From Kitasatospora cineracea (GTDB lineage Bacteria; Actinomycetota; Actinomycetes; Streptomycetales; Streptomycetaceae), in the NCBI RefSeq assembly GCF_003751605.1, contig NZ_RJVJ01000001.1:2976001-3040000 (forward strand): a stretch of 64,000 bases of DNA, given 5' to 3'. Position 1 is the stretch's first letter; every line of letters starts with the position of its first letter. The position numbers and the translations under genes are program-made. Under the pieces are notes generated by a model. It had not been told where the DNA came from. It was given only the letters and a program-made list of their open reading frames with translations, and searched no databases. Below are positions 25,843 to 33,949 of this stretch, in pieces.

Positions 25843-26290
25843 GCCGGGGCGGGCGTCGGGGGATGGGGGACGCCTGGCGGCGGGCCGGGAGGGGGTTGGG
25901 GGGATGGATTGGCGGCTGCTCAGCCCCTTGAGCCGGGGCGGGCGTTGGTGGCTGGGGAGGTCGCCTGGCGGCGGGGCGGGAGGGGTTGGGGGGATGGTTG
26001 GCGGCCGTCCAGCCCCTGAGCCGGGGCGGGCGTCGGGGGCTGGGGGCGCCTGGCGGCGGGCTGGGAGGGGTTGGGGGGATGGATTGGCGGCCGTCCAGCC
26101 CCTGAGCCGGGGCGGGCGTTGGTGGCTGGGGAGGCCGTCTGGCGGCGGGTGGAGGGGAGGGTCGGGGAGTCGCGTGGCGGGGGGTTGGGGGGATGGTTGG
26201 CGGCCGTTCAGCCTCTTGAGCCGGGGCGGGTGTCGGGGGCCGGGAGGGGGTTGGGGGATGGCTGGAGGCCGCTCAGCCCCTGAGCCGCGC
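25833..26290 (+). repeat. G-rich tandem repeat, about 88-bp unit, 5-6 imperfect copies
   Basis: The anchor CAGCCCCT(T)GAGCCGGGGC recurs at 25833, 25921, 26010, 26096, 26209 (CAGCCTCTTG) and 26274, giving spacings of 88, 89, 86, 113 and 65 bp. Each unit continues GGCGGGCGT..., a CGCCTGGCGGCGGG segment and a run such as GGGTTGGGGGGATGG. The plus strand is strongly G-biased and full of GGG runs. The first copy starts inside the 3' end of the Lrp/AsnC gene. There is no gene from 25843 to 26379; translated frames here are only low-complexity. Confidence 0.85.
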
Positions 26291-26379
26291 GTGGGTGGGC
26301 GGGGGGTCGGTGGGCGTTTCGTGGTGCGGCCGGGTGTCGGGTCAGGGGGGCCGGGCTCTCCGGTGCGGGGTGGGGGCGG

Positions 26380-26697
26380 TCAGCGGAGGCGGACGGTGAC
26401 GCCGCCCTGGCGGAGGACGTCGAGGACGGCGTCGAAGTAGGAGCGGTCCTCCTCGTCGGGGCCGGTCACCCGGCGGGTCAGGGCCTGGGCGGAGACCATC
26501 GCGTGCCGCCAGAGCAGCACGAACGGCGGCTCGGGGGCGAAGCCGCCGCGCAGGCAGTCGGCCAGGGCGTCCAGGTTGCGGCCGTAGTAGCCGTCGGGGG
26601 CCGCCACGGCGCGGCCCAGTTCGGCCCAGAGCGCGGGCTCGTCGGTGATCCGCTCGCCGTGCAGGACGTACTCGGACGGCTGGGGGGAGGTGGGCAC
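26380..26697 (-). CDS. Barstar family protein (orphan)
   Basis: 105 aa from GTG 26697 (AGGAG upstream). It has the barstar (barnase inhibitor) layout: strand YVLHGERITDEPALWAELGR, helix, the signature GYYGRNLDALADCLRGG, then FVLLWRHAMVS and a C-terminal strand GGVTVRLR. Barstar binds and blocks barnase-type ribonucleases. No ribonuclease gene is next to it: the flanks are a repeat array and a DoxX gene. It may protect against RNases of competitors or regulate a distant enzyme. Confidence 0.87.
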   Translation of the reverse strand: MPTSPQPSEYVLHGERITDEPALWAELGRAVAAPDGYYGRNLDALADCLRGGFAPEPPFVLLWRHAMVSAQALTRRVTGPDEEDRSYFDAVLDVLRQGGVTVRLR

Positions 26698-26811
26698 GGG
26701 GGGCTCCTGTCGGTCGGTGCGCGTCGCCCGGATGGCTCCGCCGGGTCGAGCGGGGCCGGTGCGCGCGTTGGGATGGCCCCAACTCTTCTCTTCCACACCA
26801 GGGGCAACATC

Positions 26812-27375
26812 ATGGCTTGTCTGCACCGCAAGGATCTCGGTCTGCTGGCGCTGCGCGCGGCCGTCGGCGGTGTCCTGTTCGCGCACGGGACGCAGAAGCT
26901 GTTCGGCTGGTTCGGCGGCGCCGGGCCGGAGGGCACCGCGCAGGCGATGGAGCACATGGGCTTCCTGCCGGGCGAGCGCAGCGCGTACGCGGCCGGGCTG
27001 GGCGAGGCGGGCGGCGGCGCGCTGCTCGCGGTCGGCCTGGCCACGCCCGCGGCCGGGTCGGTCGTCGCCGGGACGATGGCGGGCGCGATCTCGGTGCACG
27101 CCCCGGCGGGCTTCTTCGCGCACGGCGGCGGCTTCGAGTACCCGGCGCTGCTGGGCGCCTGCGGGCTGGCGCTGGGCGTCGCGGGCGCGGGCCGCTACTC
27201 GCTGGACGCCGCGCTGGGCCACCGGCTGGCCCGCCCGTGGATGGGCGCGCTGGCGTTCGCGGCGAGCGCGCTGGGCGCGGCGGCGGTGGTGACCCGCCGC
27301 CAGGAGGAGGTGCGCCGGCGGGAGGCGCGGGCCGCGGACGAGGCGGCCCGGGAGGACGGCAGCGGGCTCTCCTGA
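26812..27375 (+). CDS. DoxX family membrane protein
   Basis: 187 aa from ATG 26812. Four hydrophobic helices with the DoxX marks: LALRAAVGGVLFAHGTQKLF, GFLPGERSAYAAGLGEAGGG, TMAGAISVHAPAGFFAHGGG, then a GACGLALGVAGAGRYSLD helix. The C-terminus is a charged tail (RRQEEVRRREARAADEAARE). DoxX proteins are poorly understood; in mycobacteria one forms part of an oxidoreductase complex for redox stress. A lipoprotein gene follows by 37 bp in the same direction. Confidence 0.85.
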   Translation: MACLHRKDLGLLALRAAVGGVLFAHGTQKLFGWFGGAGPEGTAQAMEHMGFLPGERSAYAAGLGEAGGGALLAVGLATPAAGSVVAGTMAGAISVHAPAGFFAHGGGFEYPALLGACGLALGVAGAGRYSLDAALGHRLARPWMGALAFAASALGAAAVVTRRQEEVRRREARAADEAAREDGSGLS

Positions 27376-27412
27376 GCGGCCGACGGACGTCCACTACCGA
27401 AGGGATCCACTG

Positions 27413-27931
27413 ATGAAGCGATCGATGCGGGCCGCCGCCGGCTGGACGGCCGCCGCCCTGCTGGGCGCCGCGGCGCTGTCCGGCTGCTCCTCGGACGGCT
27501 CGCCGTCCCCGGCGGCCTCCTCGGCGCTGGAGGGCGCCAAGTCGGCGGTGGCCTCGGCGGCCTCCTCGGCGACGGCGGCGATCGGCTCGGCCGCCGCCTC
27601 GCTGGGCGCCTCCGCGCAGGCCGCCGCGTCCTCGGCGCTGGCGAGCGTGAAGGGCGGACTGGACGCGAAGGGCGACGTGGCGCTGGGAACGGCCACCACC
27701 GGCTCGGGCGGGAAGCTGTCGGTGCCGCTGACGGTCACCAACCACGGTTCGCAGTCCGGCAAGTACACGATTCAAGTCAACTTCGACGACGGGTCGGGGA
27801 ACCTGCTCGACGCGGTGGTGGTGAACGTGCCGGAGGTGGCGGCGGGGGCGTCCGCGCAGGCCACGGCGGAGAGCAACCGTTCGCTGGAGGGCAGCGTGAC
27901 GCCCGTGGTGGCGAACGCGCTGCGGTACTGA
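27413..27931 (+). CDS. Putative lipoprotein with Ala/Ser-rich helix
   Basis: 172 aa. The signal sequence ends in lipobox ALSGC, followed by SSDGSPSPAAS. Residues ~38-85 are an almost pure Ala/Ser/Gly helix-like tract (SAVASAASSATAAIGSAAAS). The C-terminal ~85 residues form a beta domain (KLSVPLTVTNHGSQSGKYTI, then QVNFDDGSGNLLDAVVVNVP) like DUF-type extracellular Ig-like folds. No enzyme motif is seen. It is probably co-transcribed with the DoxX gene. Confidence 0.75.
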   Translation: MKRSMRAAAGWTAAALLGAAALSGCSSDGSPSPAASSALEGAKSAVASAASSATAAIGSAAASLGASAQAAASSALASVKGGLDAKGDVALGTATTGSGGKLSVPLTVTNHGSQSGKYTIQVNFDDGSGNLLDAVVVNVPEVAAGASAQATAESNRSLEGSVTPVVANALRY

Positions 27932-27976
27932 CCGGACACCGAACCTTAAGCGTGGCGTAAGCGTCAGATCCCGCTC

Positions 27977-28005
27977 TTGACGGCCGAGTTGGTCTAGTCC
28001 ATTTT
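27977..28005 (+). promoter_or_regulatory. Chitinase promoter with a DasR-type dre site
   Basis: TTGACG (27977-27982), a 17-bp spacer and CATTTT (28000-28005) make a plausible promoter. The spacer contains TGGTCTAGTCCA (27990-28001), an 11/12 match to the chitinase repeat TGGTCTAGACCA bound by DasR, the GlcNAc-6P-responsive GntR regulator. Binding there would block polymerase directly. Confidence 0.65.
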
Positions 28006-28032
28006 ACTTGGCAGGTGCAGGGAGCCCCTGGG

Positions 28033-28064
28033 CCGGCGCCGGTGGTTCAGACCACCGGCGCCGG
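28033..28064. promoter_or_regulatory. Hairpin containing a second dre-like site
   Basis: CCGGCGCCGGTGGT (28033-28046) and ACCACCGGCGCCGG (28051-28064) form a perfect 14-bp stem with loop TCAG. Its centre TGGTTCAGACCA (28043-28054) matches the dre consensus at 10 of 12 positions. It lies in the presumed chitinase leader, and could be a second operator, a leader hairpin, or a terminator for the upstream lipoprotein gene. Confidence 0.5.
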
Positions 28065-28197
28065 TTCGGCTTACCCGCACCTGGTGTTTGTGCAGGCCAC
28101 CGCTCGATTCCCCTGTCATGACCAGGTCGTGTGACCCCACCTCACACGGTTCGTGCCCGGTTCTGGCGGGACCCCCACAACCAGGAGTCACGCAGCC

Positions 28198-30009
28198 ATG
28201 CTTCGTTCCGTTTCCCCCCAGTCGCCTGCGCGGCGGCGGCCGAAGAGCTGGGCCGCGCTCGCGGCCGGCACCGCGGCCTCCCTGCTGCTCGGCGGCACCC
28301 TGGCCCTGACCGGCGGCACCGCCCAGGCCGCGCCGACCAACTCGACCGGCGCCCCGGCCACCAGCGGCGGCATCAAGGTCGCGTACTTCGACCAGTGGTC
28401 GATCTACTCGAACGCGTACTACCTCAAGACGATGCAGGACACCGGCGCCGCCGGGAAGCTCGACTACATCATCTACGACTTCGCCAACATCAACCCCACC
28501 ACCCTGTCCTGTTTCGAGGCCAACAAGGCCGCGTCGCAGAACGAGGACGACCCCAACGCGGGCGACGGTGCGGGCGACTCCTTCGCCGACTACCAGAAGA
28601 GCTTCGGCGCCGACATCTCGGTCGACGGCGTGGGCGACACCTGGAACCAGCCGATCGTCGGCAACTTCAACCAGATCAAGAAGCTGAAGGCGAAGAACCC
28701 GAACCTCAAGGTCCTGATGTCGATCGGCGGCTGGACCTACTCGAAGTACTTCTCCGACGCCGCGGCCACCGACGCTTCCCGCAAGAAGCTGGTGTCCTCC
28801 TGCATCGACATGTTCATCAAGGGCAACCTGCCCTCCGAGGGCGGCTACGGCGGCCCGGGCACCGGCGCCGGCATCTTCGACGGCTTCGACCTGGACTGGG
28901 AGTACCCGGGCGGCAACGGCCACACCGGCAACCACTCCTCGCCCAACGACAAGCAGAACTTCACCGCGCTGCTCGCCGAGTTCCGCAGCCAGCTGGACGC
29001 CCAGGGCAAGACCGACGGCAAGACCTACGGCCTGGCGGCCGCGGTCGGCGCCGGCCAGGACAAGATCAAGTACGTCGAGACCGACAAGATCGGCCAGTAC
29101 CTGACCTTCCTGGACATCATGACGTACGACATGCACGGCGGTTGGGAGGCCCAGGGCCCGACCAACCACCAGGCCCCGATCTACACCAACCCGAACGACC
29201 CGATGAACCCGGTCCCGGGCGGCAACGGCAAGTACTCGGTGGACGCGGCGGTCAAGGCCTACACCGTGGGTGACCCGCAGTACGGCATCGCGGGCGGCTT
29301 CCCGGCGAAGAAGATCAACGTCGGCGTCCCGTTCTACTACCGCGGCTGGACCGGCGTCTCGGCCGGCAACAGCCACGGCCTGTTCCAGAAGGCGTCCGCC
29401 CCGGCGCCCGGCGGCACCTACTCCGGCGGCGTGGCCGGCATCAAGATGTACAAGGAGCTGAACGGCTTCGTCGACAACCCCAGCTACACCTACTGGGACG
29501 ACACCGCGAAGGCCGCCTACTTCTACGACGGCACCACCTTCTGGTCCGGCGAGAACGCGCAGTCCATCCAGGCCAAGCTCGACTACGCGCACTGCAACGG
29601 CCTCGGCGGCTCGTTCATGTTCTCGATGTACGACCTGGGCACCCAGACCGCGCTGTTCGACAAGACGGTGACCGCCACCAACGGCTCCGCCGCGAACTGC
29701 CCGGCCGCCCCGACCCAGTCGGCCAGCCCGTCGGCCTCCGCCTCGCAGTCGGCCAGCCCGTCCGCGTCGGCCTCCGCCTCCACCTCGCCCTCGCAGTCGG
29801 CCAGCCCGTCCGCGTCGGCCTCCGCGTCGTCCTCCGCCTCGACCGGTGCCTGCGCCGGTGCGCCGAGCTGGAGCGCCTCCGCGGTGTACGCCTCCCCGAC
29901 CAAGGTCTCCTGGAAGGGCCACTACTACACCAACAAGTGGTGGACCACGAACGAGGACCCGAGCCTGAGCGGCCAGTGGGGCGCCTGGACCGACAACGGC
30001 GCCTGCTGA
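28198..30009 (+). CDS. Secreted GH18 chitinase with C-terminal chitin-binding module
   Basis: 603 aa from ATG 28198 (CCAGGAGTC upstream). A long signal peptide ends near TAQAAP. The GH18 barrel carries LMSIGGWTYSKYFSDAA and the catalytic DGFDLDWE motif with Glu235 as acid/base, then MTYDMHGGW. A Ser/Ala/Pro linker (~residues 505-555) joins a C-terminal CBM5/12 chitin-binding domain (SWSASAVYASPTKVSWKGHY, then WWTTNEDPSL). It degrades chitin outside the cell. Upstream dre-like elements fit control by DasR, as for other Streptomyces chitinases. Confidence 0.95.
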   Translation: MLRSVSPQSPARRRPKSWAALAAGTAASLLLGGTLALTGGTAQAAPTNSTGAPATSGGIKVAYFDQWSIYSNAYYLKTMQDTGAAGKLDYIIYDFANINPTTLSCFEANKAASQNEDDPNAGDGAGDSFADYQKSFGADISVDGVGDTWNQPIVGNFNQIKKLKAKNPNLKVLMSIGGWTYSKYFSDAAATDASRKKLVSSCIDMFIKGNLPSEGGYGGPGTGAGIFDGFDLDWEYPGGNGHTGNHSSPNDKQNFTALLAEFRSQLDAQGKTDGKTYGLAAAVGAGQDKIKYVETDKIGQYLTFLDIMTYDMHGGWEAQGPTNHQAPIYTNPNDPMNPVPGGNGKYSVDAAVKAYTVGDPQYGIAGGFPAKKINVGVPFYYRGWTGVSAGNSHGLFQKASAPAPGGTYSGGVAGIKMYKELNGFVDNPSYTYWDDTAKAAYFYDGTTFWSGENAQSIQAKLDYAHCNGLGGSFMFSMYDLGTQTALFDKTVTATNGSAANCPAAPTQSASPSASASQSASPSASASASTSPSQSASPSASASASSSASTGACAGAPSWSASAVYASPTKVSWKGHYYTNKWWTTNEDPSLSGQWGAWTDNGAC

Positions 30010-30043
30010 ACCTGAGCACCTGACCGGCTGAGCCGGCACCCCG

Positions 30044-30081
30044 CGAGGGGCGCGAGGAGAGGGATCTCCCCGCGCCCCTCG
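30044..30081 (+). terminator. Terminator after chitinase gene
   Basis: CGAGGGGCGCG (30044-30054) pairs with CGCGCCCCTCG (30071-30081), with an inner AGGAGA/TCTCC pairing, followed by TTTT at 30086. Confidence 0.8.
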
Positions 30082-30109
30082 TCCGTTTTCCCCGCCCGCC
30101 GCCGCGGGG

Positions 30110-30682
30110 TCAGCAGGTCAGGTCGTCGGTGCGGCCGAGCGCGTCCGGCTGGGTCTCCTCGATCCGGCGCAGCATCCGGGTCAGGGTGGCGGCCAGCTCG
30201 GGGCGGGCCGCGCCGGGGACGTCCTGGAGCAGGTCGGCCTCGAAGACGGCGGCCATCCGCATCAGTTCGAGCCACTTGTCGCGGCCCCCGTCGGTCAGCT
30301 CGATGATCACCCGGACCCGGTTGGCCTCGTCGCGCTCCCGGGTGACCAGGCCCTCGGCGACCATCCGGTCGATCCGGTGGGTCATCGCGGCCGGGGTCAG
30401 GCCGAGGCGCTTGGCCAGCTCGCCCGGGCCGAGCTGGTAGGGGGCGCCGGTGAACACCAGGGCCTTGAGCACCTCCCACTCGGCGGAGGTGATGCCGAGG
30501 GTGGCCAGCTGGCGTCCGTAGGCCACGTTCATCCGGCGGGCCAGCCGGGAGAGGGTCGAGACGATGGTCTCCACCTGCGGGTCCACGGTGGGGAATTCCC
30601 GCTGGTAGAGGGCCACCTGCTCGGCGATGCCGAGTTCGGTGGCGGTCTGGGGCTCCGCTCTGCGTGCGCTCATGGGGGTCAT
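30110..30682 (-). CDS. MarR family regulator
   Basis: 190 aa (a second in-frame ATG gives 187). The winged helix-turn-helix is clear: ITSAEWEVLKALVFTGAPYQ, LAKRLGLTPAAMTHRIDRMV, then the wing LVTRERDEANRVRVIIELTD. It diverges from an MFS exporter gene with promoter and dyads between, the usual layout for a MarR repressor controlling an efflux pump. The ligand is not predictable. It lies just past the chitinase terminator, on the opposite strand. Confidence 0.9.
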   Translation of the reverse strand: MTPMSARRAEPQTATELGIAEQVALYQREFPTVDPQVETIVSTLSRLARRMNVAYGRQLATLGITSAEWEVLKALVFTGAPYQLGPGELAKRLGLTPAAMTHRIDRMVAEGLVTRERDEANRVRVIIELTDGGRDKWLELMRMAAVFEADLLQDVPGAARPELAATLTRMLRRIEETQPDALGRTDDLTC

Positions 30683-30712
30683 TGTCCCACGCAGGGTGCA
30701 GCTGTTAAGCCT

Positions 30713-30760
30713 TTGACGCCTTAAGGTTTGGATGGTAAGACTTTAGGTCTGAAATCTTAC
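30713..30760 (+). promoter_or_regulatory. MFS promoter overlapped by MarR-type dyads
   Basis: TTGACG (30713-30718), 17 bp, TAAGAC (30736-30741) is a plausible promoter. A dyad GTAAGA (30735-30740) / TCTTAC (30755-30760) covers the -10, with an inner AGAC-5-GTCT. Occupancy by the divergent MarR protein would shut off both genes. Confidence 0.55.
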
Positions 30761-30814
30761 GGAGTAAAGGCCGAGGCGGGAGCCCGGCCCGACGTGCGTG
30801 AAGAGGGGTGTGCA

Positions 30815-32089
30815 GTGAAGGAGTGGGGCGGCCGACTGCGCCGCGTCCAGGTCGGCAACGCGCTCAGTGCGTTCGGCAGCGGCTTCACCTTGCCGTACAT
30901 GTTCGTGTACGTGGACCAGGTGCGGGGCCTCGGGGCCGCGGCGGCGGGCGCGGTGTTCACCGTGTTCGCGCTCGCCGCGCTGGCCGTGCTGCCGTTCACC
31001 GGCCGCGGCATCGACCGGTACGGGCCGCGCCCGGTGCTGCTGGCCGGCACCGTGACGGCCGCCGTCGGCGCGTTCGCCTTCGGGCAGGCCGCGAACACCA
31101 CCGGGCTGCTGCTCTCCTCCTTCCTGTTCGGCGCCGGCGTCACCACCTGCCAGCCCGCGCTGGCCACGATGATCGTCCGCTGCACCGGCCGCACCGAGCG
31201 CTCCCGGGCCTTCGCGCTCCAGTTCACCCTGGTCAACCTCGGCATGGGCATCGGCGCCCTGGTCGGCGGGCAGATCGTCGACACCTCGGACCCGGCCAGC
31301 CTGACCCGGCTGTTCACCATCGAGGCGCTGACCTTCCTCGGCCTGGCCGCCGTCACCGGCACCGCCAGGATGCCGGCGGAAGCGGTCGAGGCCGCCCCGG
31401 CCGGGGCGGCGAAGCGCGGCGGCGGGCTGCGGGCGATGGTCGCCGACAAGGCGATGCTGCGGCTGTGCGCGCTCGCCGGGCTGATCTTCTTCACCTGCTA
31501 CGGGCAGTTCGAGTCCGGCGTCGCGGCGTTCGCCACCGACACCGTCGGCACCCCGCCCTCCACCCTCGGCCTGGCCATCGGCGCCAACGCGCTGACCATC
31601 GTGCTGCTGCAGATGTTCGTCGTCCGGATCACCGAGCGCCGCCGCCGCACCACCGCGATGGCCGCCGCCGGCGCGGTCTGGCTGGCCGCCTGGGGCATGG
31701 CCGTGGTCGCCGGGCTGATCCGCACCGAGGCGATGGCCGCGACGGTGGCGATCGTCGCCGTCTACGCGCTGTTCGGCGTCGGCGAGTCACTGCTCGCCCC
31801 CACCATGGGCCCGATCGTCGCGGACCTGGCGCCCGCCCGGCTGCTCGGCACCTACAACGCCGGGTACGCGCTGGTGAAGCAGATCGCCGTCGCGGTCGGC
31901 CCCGCCGTCGGCGTGCTGCTGGTCGGCTCCGGCACCTGGCCGCTGTACCTCGCCGCGATGGCGCTGTGCACGCTGCTGATCGTCGCCCTCGCCGTCCGGC
32001 TGCGCGGGCACCTCACGCCCGCGCAGGACAACGTCCGGGTGCTGGCCGTGCAGCAGCACGGACTGCGGGAGCTGCAGACCGCGGCCTGA
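30815..32089 (+). CDS. MFS transporter (drug exporter type)
   Basis: 424 aa from GTG 30815 (GAAGAGGGG upstream). Twelve hydrophobic segments; the first is NALSAFGSGFTLPYMFVYV, and the loop 2-3 motif A appears as GRGIDRYGPRPVLLAGT. The central loop is short and basic (AAKRGGGLRAMVADKAM). It probably exports small molecules with protons. It is controlled by the divergent MarR gene through dyads at 30735-30760. In-frame upstream starts (30728) would place the operator inside the gene and are rejected. Confidence 0.9.
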   Translation: MKEWGGRLRRVQVGNALSAFGSGFTLPYMFVYVDQVRGLGAAAAGAVFTVFALAALAVLPFTGRGIDRYGPRPVLLAGTVTAAVGAFAFGQAANTTGLLLSSFLFGAGVTTCQPALATMIVRCTGRTERSRAFALQFTLVNLGMGIGALVGGQIVDTSDPASLTRLFTIEALTFLGLAAVTGTARMPAEAVEAAPAGAAKRGGGLRAMVADKAMLRLCALAGLIFFTCYGQFESGVAAFATDTVGTPPSTLGLAIGANALTIVLLQMFVVRITERRRRTTAMAAAGAVWLAAWGMAVVAGLIRTEAMAATVAIVAVYALFGVGESLLAPTMGPIVADLAPARLLGTYNAGYALVKQIAVAVGPAVGVLLVGSGTWPLYLAAMALCTLLIVALAVRLRGHLTPAQDNVRVLAVQQHGLRELQTAA

Positions 32090-32093
32090 GCGG

Positions 32094-32738
32094 TCAGCCG
32101 CGGCGGAGCAGGCCCGGGGGCGGGCACCAGTCGATCGGGGTCTCCACCCCCATGTGCCAGCAGTAGGCGACCTGCCCGCGCTGCTCGCGGGTGGCGCCGG
32201 CCAGTTCCTCCGTGTGCGCCAGCCAGTCGAGCAGCCACTCGGCGAAGGTCGCCTCCCGGCCGTCCTCGGTGAGCAGCGGGTGGACCTCGCCGCAGGCGGG
32301 GCGGCTGTCCTTCCACACCGTCCCGCGCCACGGGCCGGTGAACGCCAGGCCCACGGCCGTCCCGCTGCCGCGGTCGGCGATGAACGCCAGGCCCGCGACC
32401 CGGTCCCGCTCCCGGGCCGTCCACCCGCCCGGCGGGGGCGCGGCGCCGGGGTCGGGTTCGTTCGAGGGGCCGGGGAACGGCCGGGCCAGGTCTCCCCGCT
32501 GGTCGCCGCCCCAGCCCCAGCCGTGCCCGGTGCGGCGCAGTTCGTCGAGGAACCAGCCGCCCGCGCTGACCTGCCGCAGGTAGCAGCGGTAGTCGGACGG
32601 GAAGGGGACGCCGAGCCAGGCCTCCGCCTCGGCGACCTGCTGCTCGGTCAACGGCGGTGCGGTGGCGCCCTGTTCGGGGTCGCGCTCGAGCAGGGCGAGC
32701 AGGCGGGCGCGGACGGCGGGCCAGTCGACGGCGGTCAT
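32094..32738 (-). CDS. SMI1/KNR4 family protein
   Basis: 214 aa. The SMI1/KNR4 (SUKH) pattern is visible: PPLTEQQVAEAEAWLGVPFP, SDYRCYLRQVSAGGWFLDEL, a later GLAFIADRGSGTAVGLAFTG and the end FAEWLLDWLAHTEEL. In bacteria this superfamily often provides immunity to polymorphic toxins, but also occurs alone. No toxin adjoins it here. It converges with the MFS gene (4 bp apart) and precedes, on the same strand and downstream of, the MerR-fusion gene. Confidence 0.85.
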   Translation of the reverse strand: MTAVDWPAVRARLLALLERDPEQGATAPPLTEQQVAEAEAWLGVPFPSDYRCYLRQVSAGGWFLDELRRTGHGWGWGGDQRGDLARPFPGPSNEPDPGAAPPPGGWTARERDRVAGLAFIADRGSGTAVGLAFTGPWRGTVWKDSRPACGEVHPLLTEDGREATFAEWLLDWLAHTEELAGATREQRGQVAYCWHMGVETPIDWCPPPGLLRRG

Positions 32739-32777
32739 GGCGCCGACCGTACCCGCCCGCCCGCACCCGCCGGGAGG

Positions 32778-33767
32778 TCAGCGGGCGATCGGCATCAGCA
32801 GGGAGAAGGTGTCGGCCCGGGACGGGAAGCGGATGGCCAGCGGGCCGATCGGGCCGCCGAGTTCCAGGACGAGCTGTTCGGCGGCGCCCGCGGCCTGCAG
32901 CAGGAACTCGCGGTTGACGTGGACCAGCAGGTCGGCGGGGGAGGAGGCGTCGGGGAGGGCGTCGGCGACGGTGGCGGTCAGGGTGGTGGAGCCGTCGTCC
33001 TCGGGCAGCGCGCGCAGGTCGGCGGCGGTCAGGGTGACCCGGTGGGTGGGCTCCAGACGCAGCAGGCGGCGGTAGTCCGGGAAGTCGGCCTCGGCGCGCT
33101 CGCCGGAGAGCGAGCGGCCGGCCGCGCGGATGGTGAACAGACCGCCGTCGAGCGTCAGTTCGGCCTCCTCGGCGTCGGCGAGCAGGGCCCGGGCGGCGTC
33201 CGCGAGGGCAGTGGGCAGCAGGGCCGAGGCGGGCGGCCCGGACAGGGCGGCCGGGCAGTCGGCGACCGCCAGGCGGTAGCGGTCGGTGGCCACCAGGTGC
33301 AGCACGCCGTCCTCGGCGTCCAGGAAGATCCCGGCGACGGCGGGCAGCGCGGCGTCGGCCGGGGCGGCGAAGCGCACCGCGTCCAGGGCGGCGGCGAGCG
33401 CGGGGGCGGGAACGGTCAGGCGGGTCTGCGGCACGGGGAACTCCCGGGAATCGAGCAGGCAACGGACGGCGGAGAGCTCCCGGCGGGCATCGGTCAACCC
33501 GTCCTCCAGGCGGCGCAGGTGCGCGTCCAGCTCGGCCCGGGCCTCGGCCGGCGAACCGGTCAGCACCCGGGTGATCCCGGCCAGCGGCAGCCCGACCCGG
33601 CGCAGCCGAGCCAGCAGCCGGGCGTCCGGCAGCTGCTCCTCCGCGTACCAGCGGTACCCGGTGTGCGGGTCCACGGCGGCCGGGACGAAGACGCCCGCGC
33701 TGTCGTAGAACCGCAGGGTGCCGGGGTTCAGGCCGCTGGCCCGGGCCATCTCGCCGATGCTGCGCAT
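32778..33767 (-). CDS. MerR regulator fused to a DNA polymerase III beta-clamp-like domain
   Basis: 329 aa from ATG 33767 (GGAGAG upstream). Residues 1-115 are a MerR unit: MRSIGEMARASGLNPGTLRF, YDSAGVFVPAAVDPHTGYRW, and a helix pair AEARAELDAHLRRLEDGLTD. Residues ~120-329 resemble two DnaN-type clamp domains: GIFLDAEDGVLHLVATDRYR, FPDYRRLLRL, and a final lobe with VNREFLLQA, ELGGPIGPLAIR and the clamp-like ending SLLMPIAR. The clamp part may serve for dimerisation or ligand sensing rather than DNA sliding. It is expressed from a MerR-type promoter at 33788-33818. Confidence 0.8.
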   Translation of the reverse strand: MRSIGEMARASGLNPGTLRFYDSAGVFVPAAVDPHTGYRWYAEEQLPDARLLARLRRVGLPLAGITRVLTGSPAEARAELDAHLRRLEDGLTDARRELSAVRCLLDSREFPVPQTRLTVPAPALAAALDAVRFAAPADAALPAVAGIFLDAEDGVLHLVATDRYRLAVADCPAALSGPPASALLPTALADAARALLADAEEAELTLDGGLFTIRAAGRSLSGERAEADFPDYRRLLRLEPTHRVTLTAADLRALPEDDGSTTLTATVADALPDASSPADLLVHVNREFLLQAAGAAEQLVLELGGPIGPLAIRFPSRADTFSLLMPIAR

Positions 33768-33787
33768 GGTGCTCTCCACAGGGGTTG

Positions 33788-33818
33788 ACCCTGGCCCCTC
33801 GACCTGGTCGAGGGTCAA
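33788..33818 (-). promoter_or_regulatory. MerR-type promoter with 19-bp spacer
   Basis: On the minus strand TTGACC (33818-33813) and CAGGGT (33793-33788) are separated by 19 bp, the lengthened spacer typical of MerR-activated promoters. The spacer holds the dyad CCCTCGACC / GGTCGAGGG (33796-33814), a perfect 9-bp palindrome around one base. The MerR-fusion gene starts 20 bp further. Confidence 0.75.
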
Positions 33819-33949
33819 CCGTAACCGCGCGCGGGGCAGGGGGGAGAATGCTCCGAGCACCCTCGGCCGGCGCCCGCGGACGTACGCGGCCGCAGGCTAG
33901 GATGCGGACATTGCGGACAAGTCGTCAACTGCGGTCGAACGGGGAGGGT

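Noticed and set aside
25833..26290. CRISPR array
   Set aside because: Units are ~65-113 bp with similarity across the whole unit, no constant repeat with unique spacers, and no cas genes nearby.
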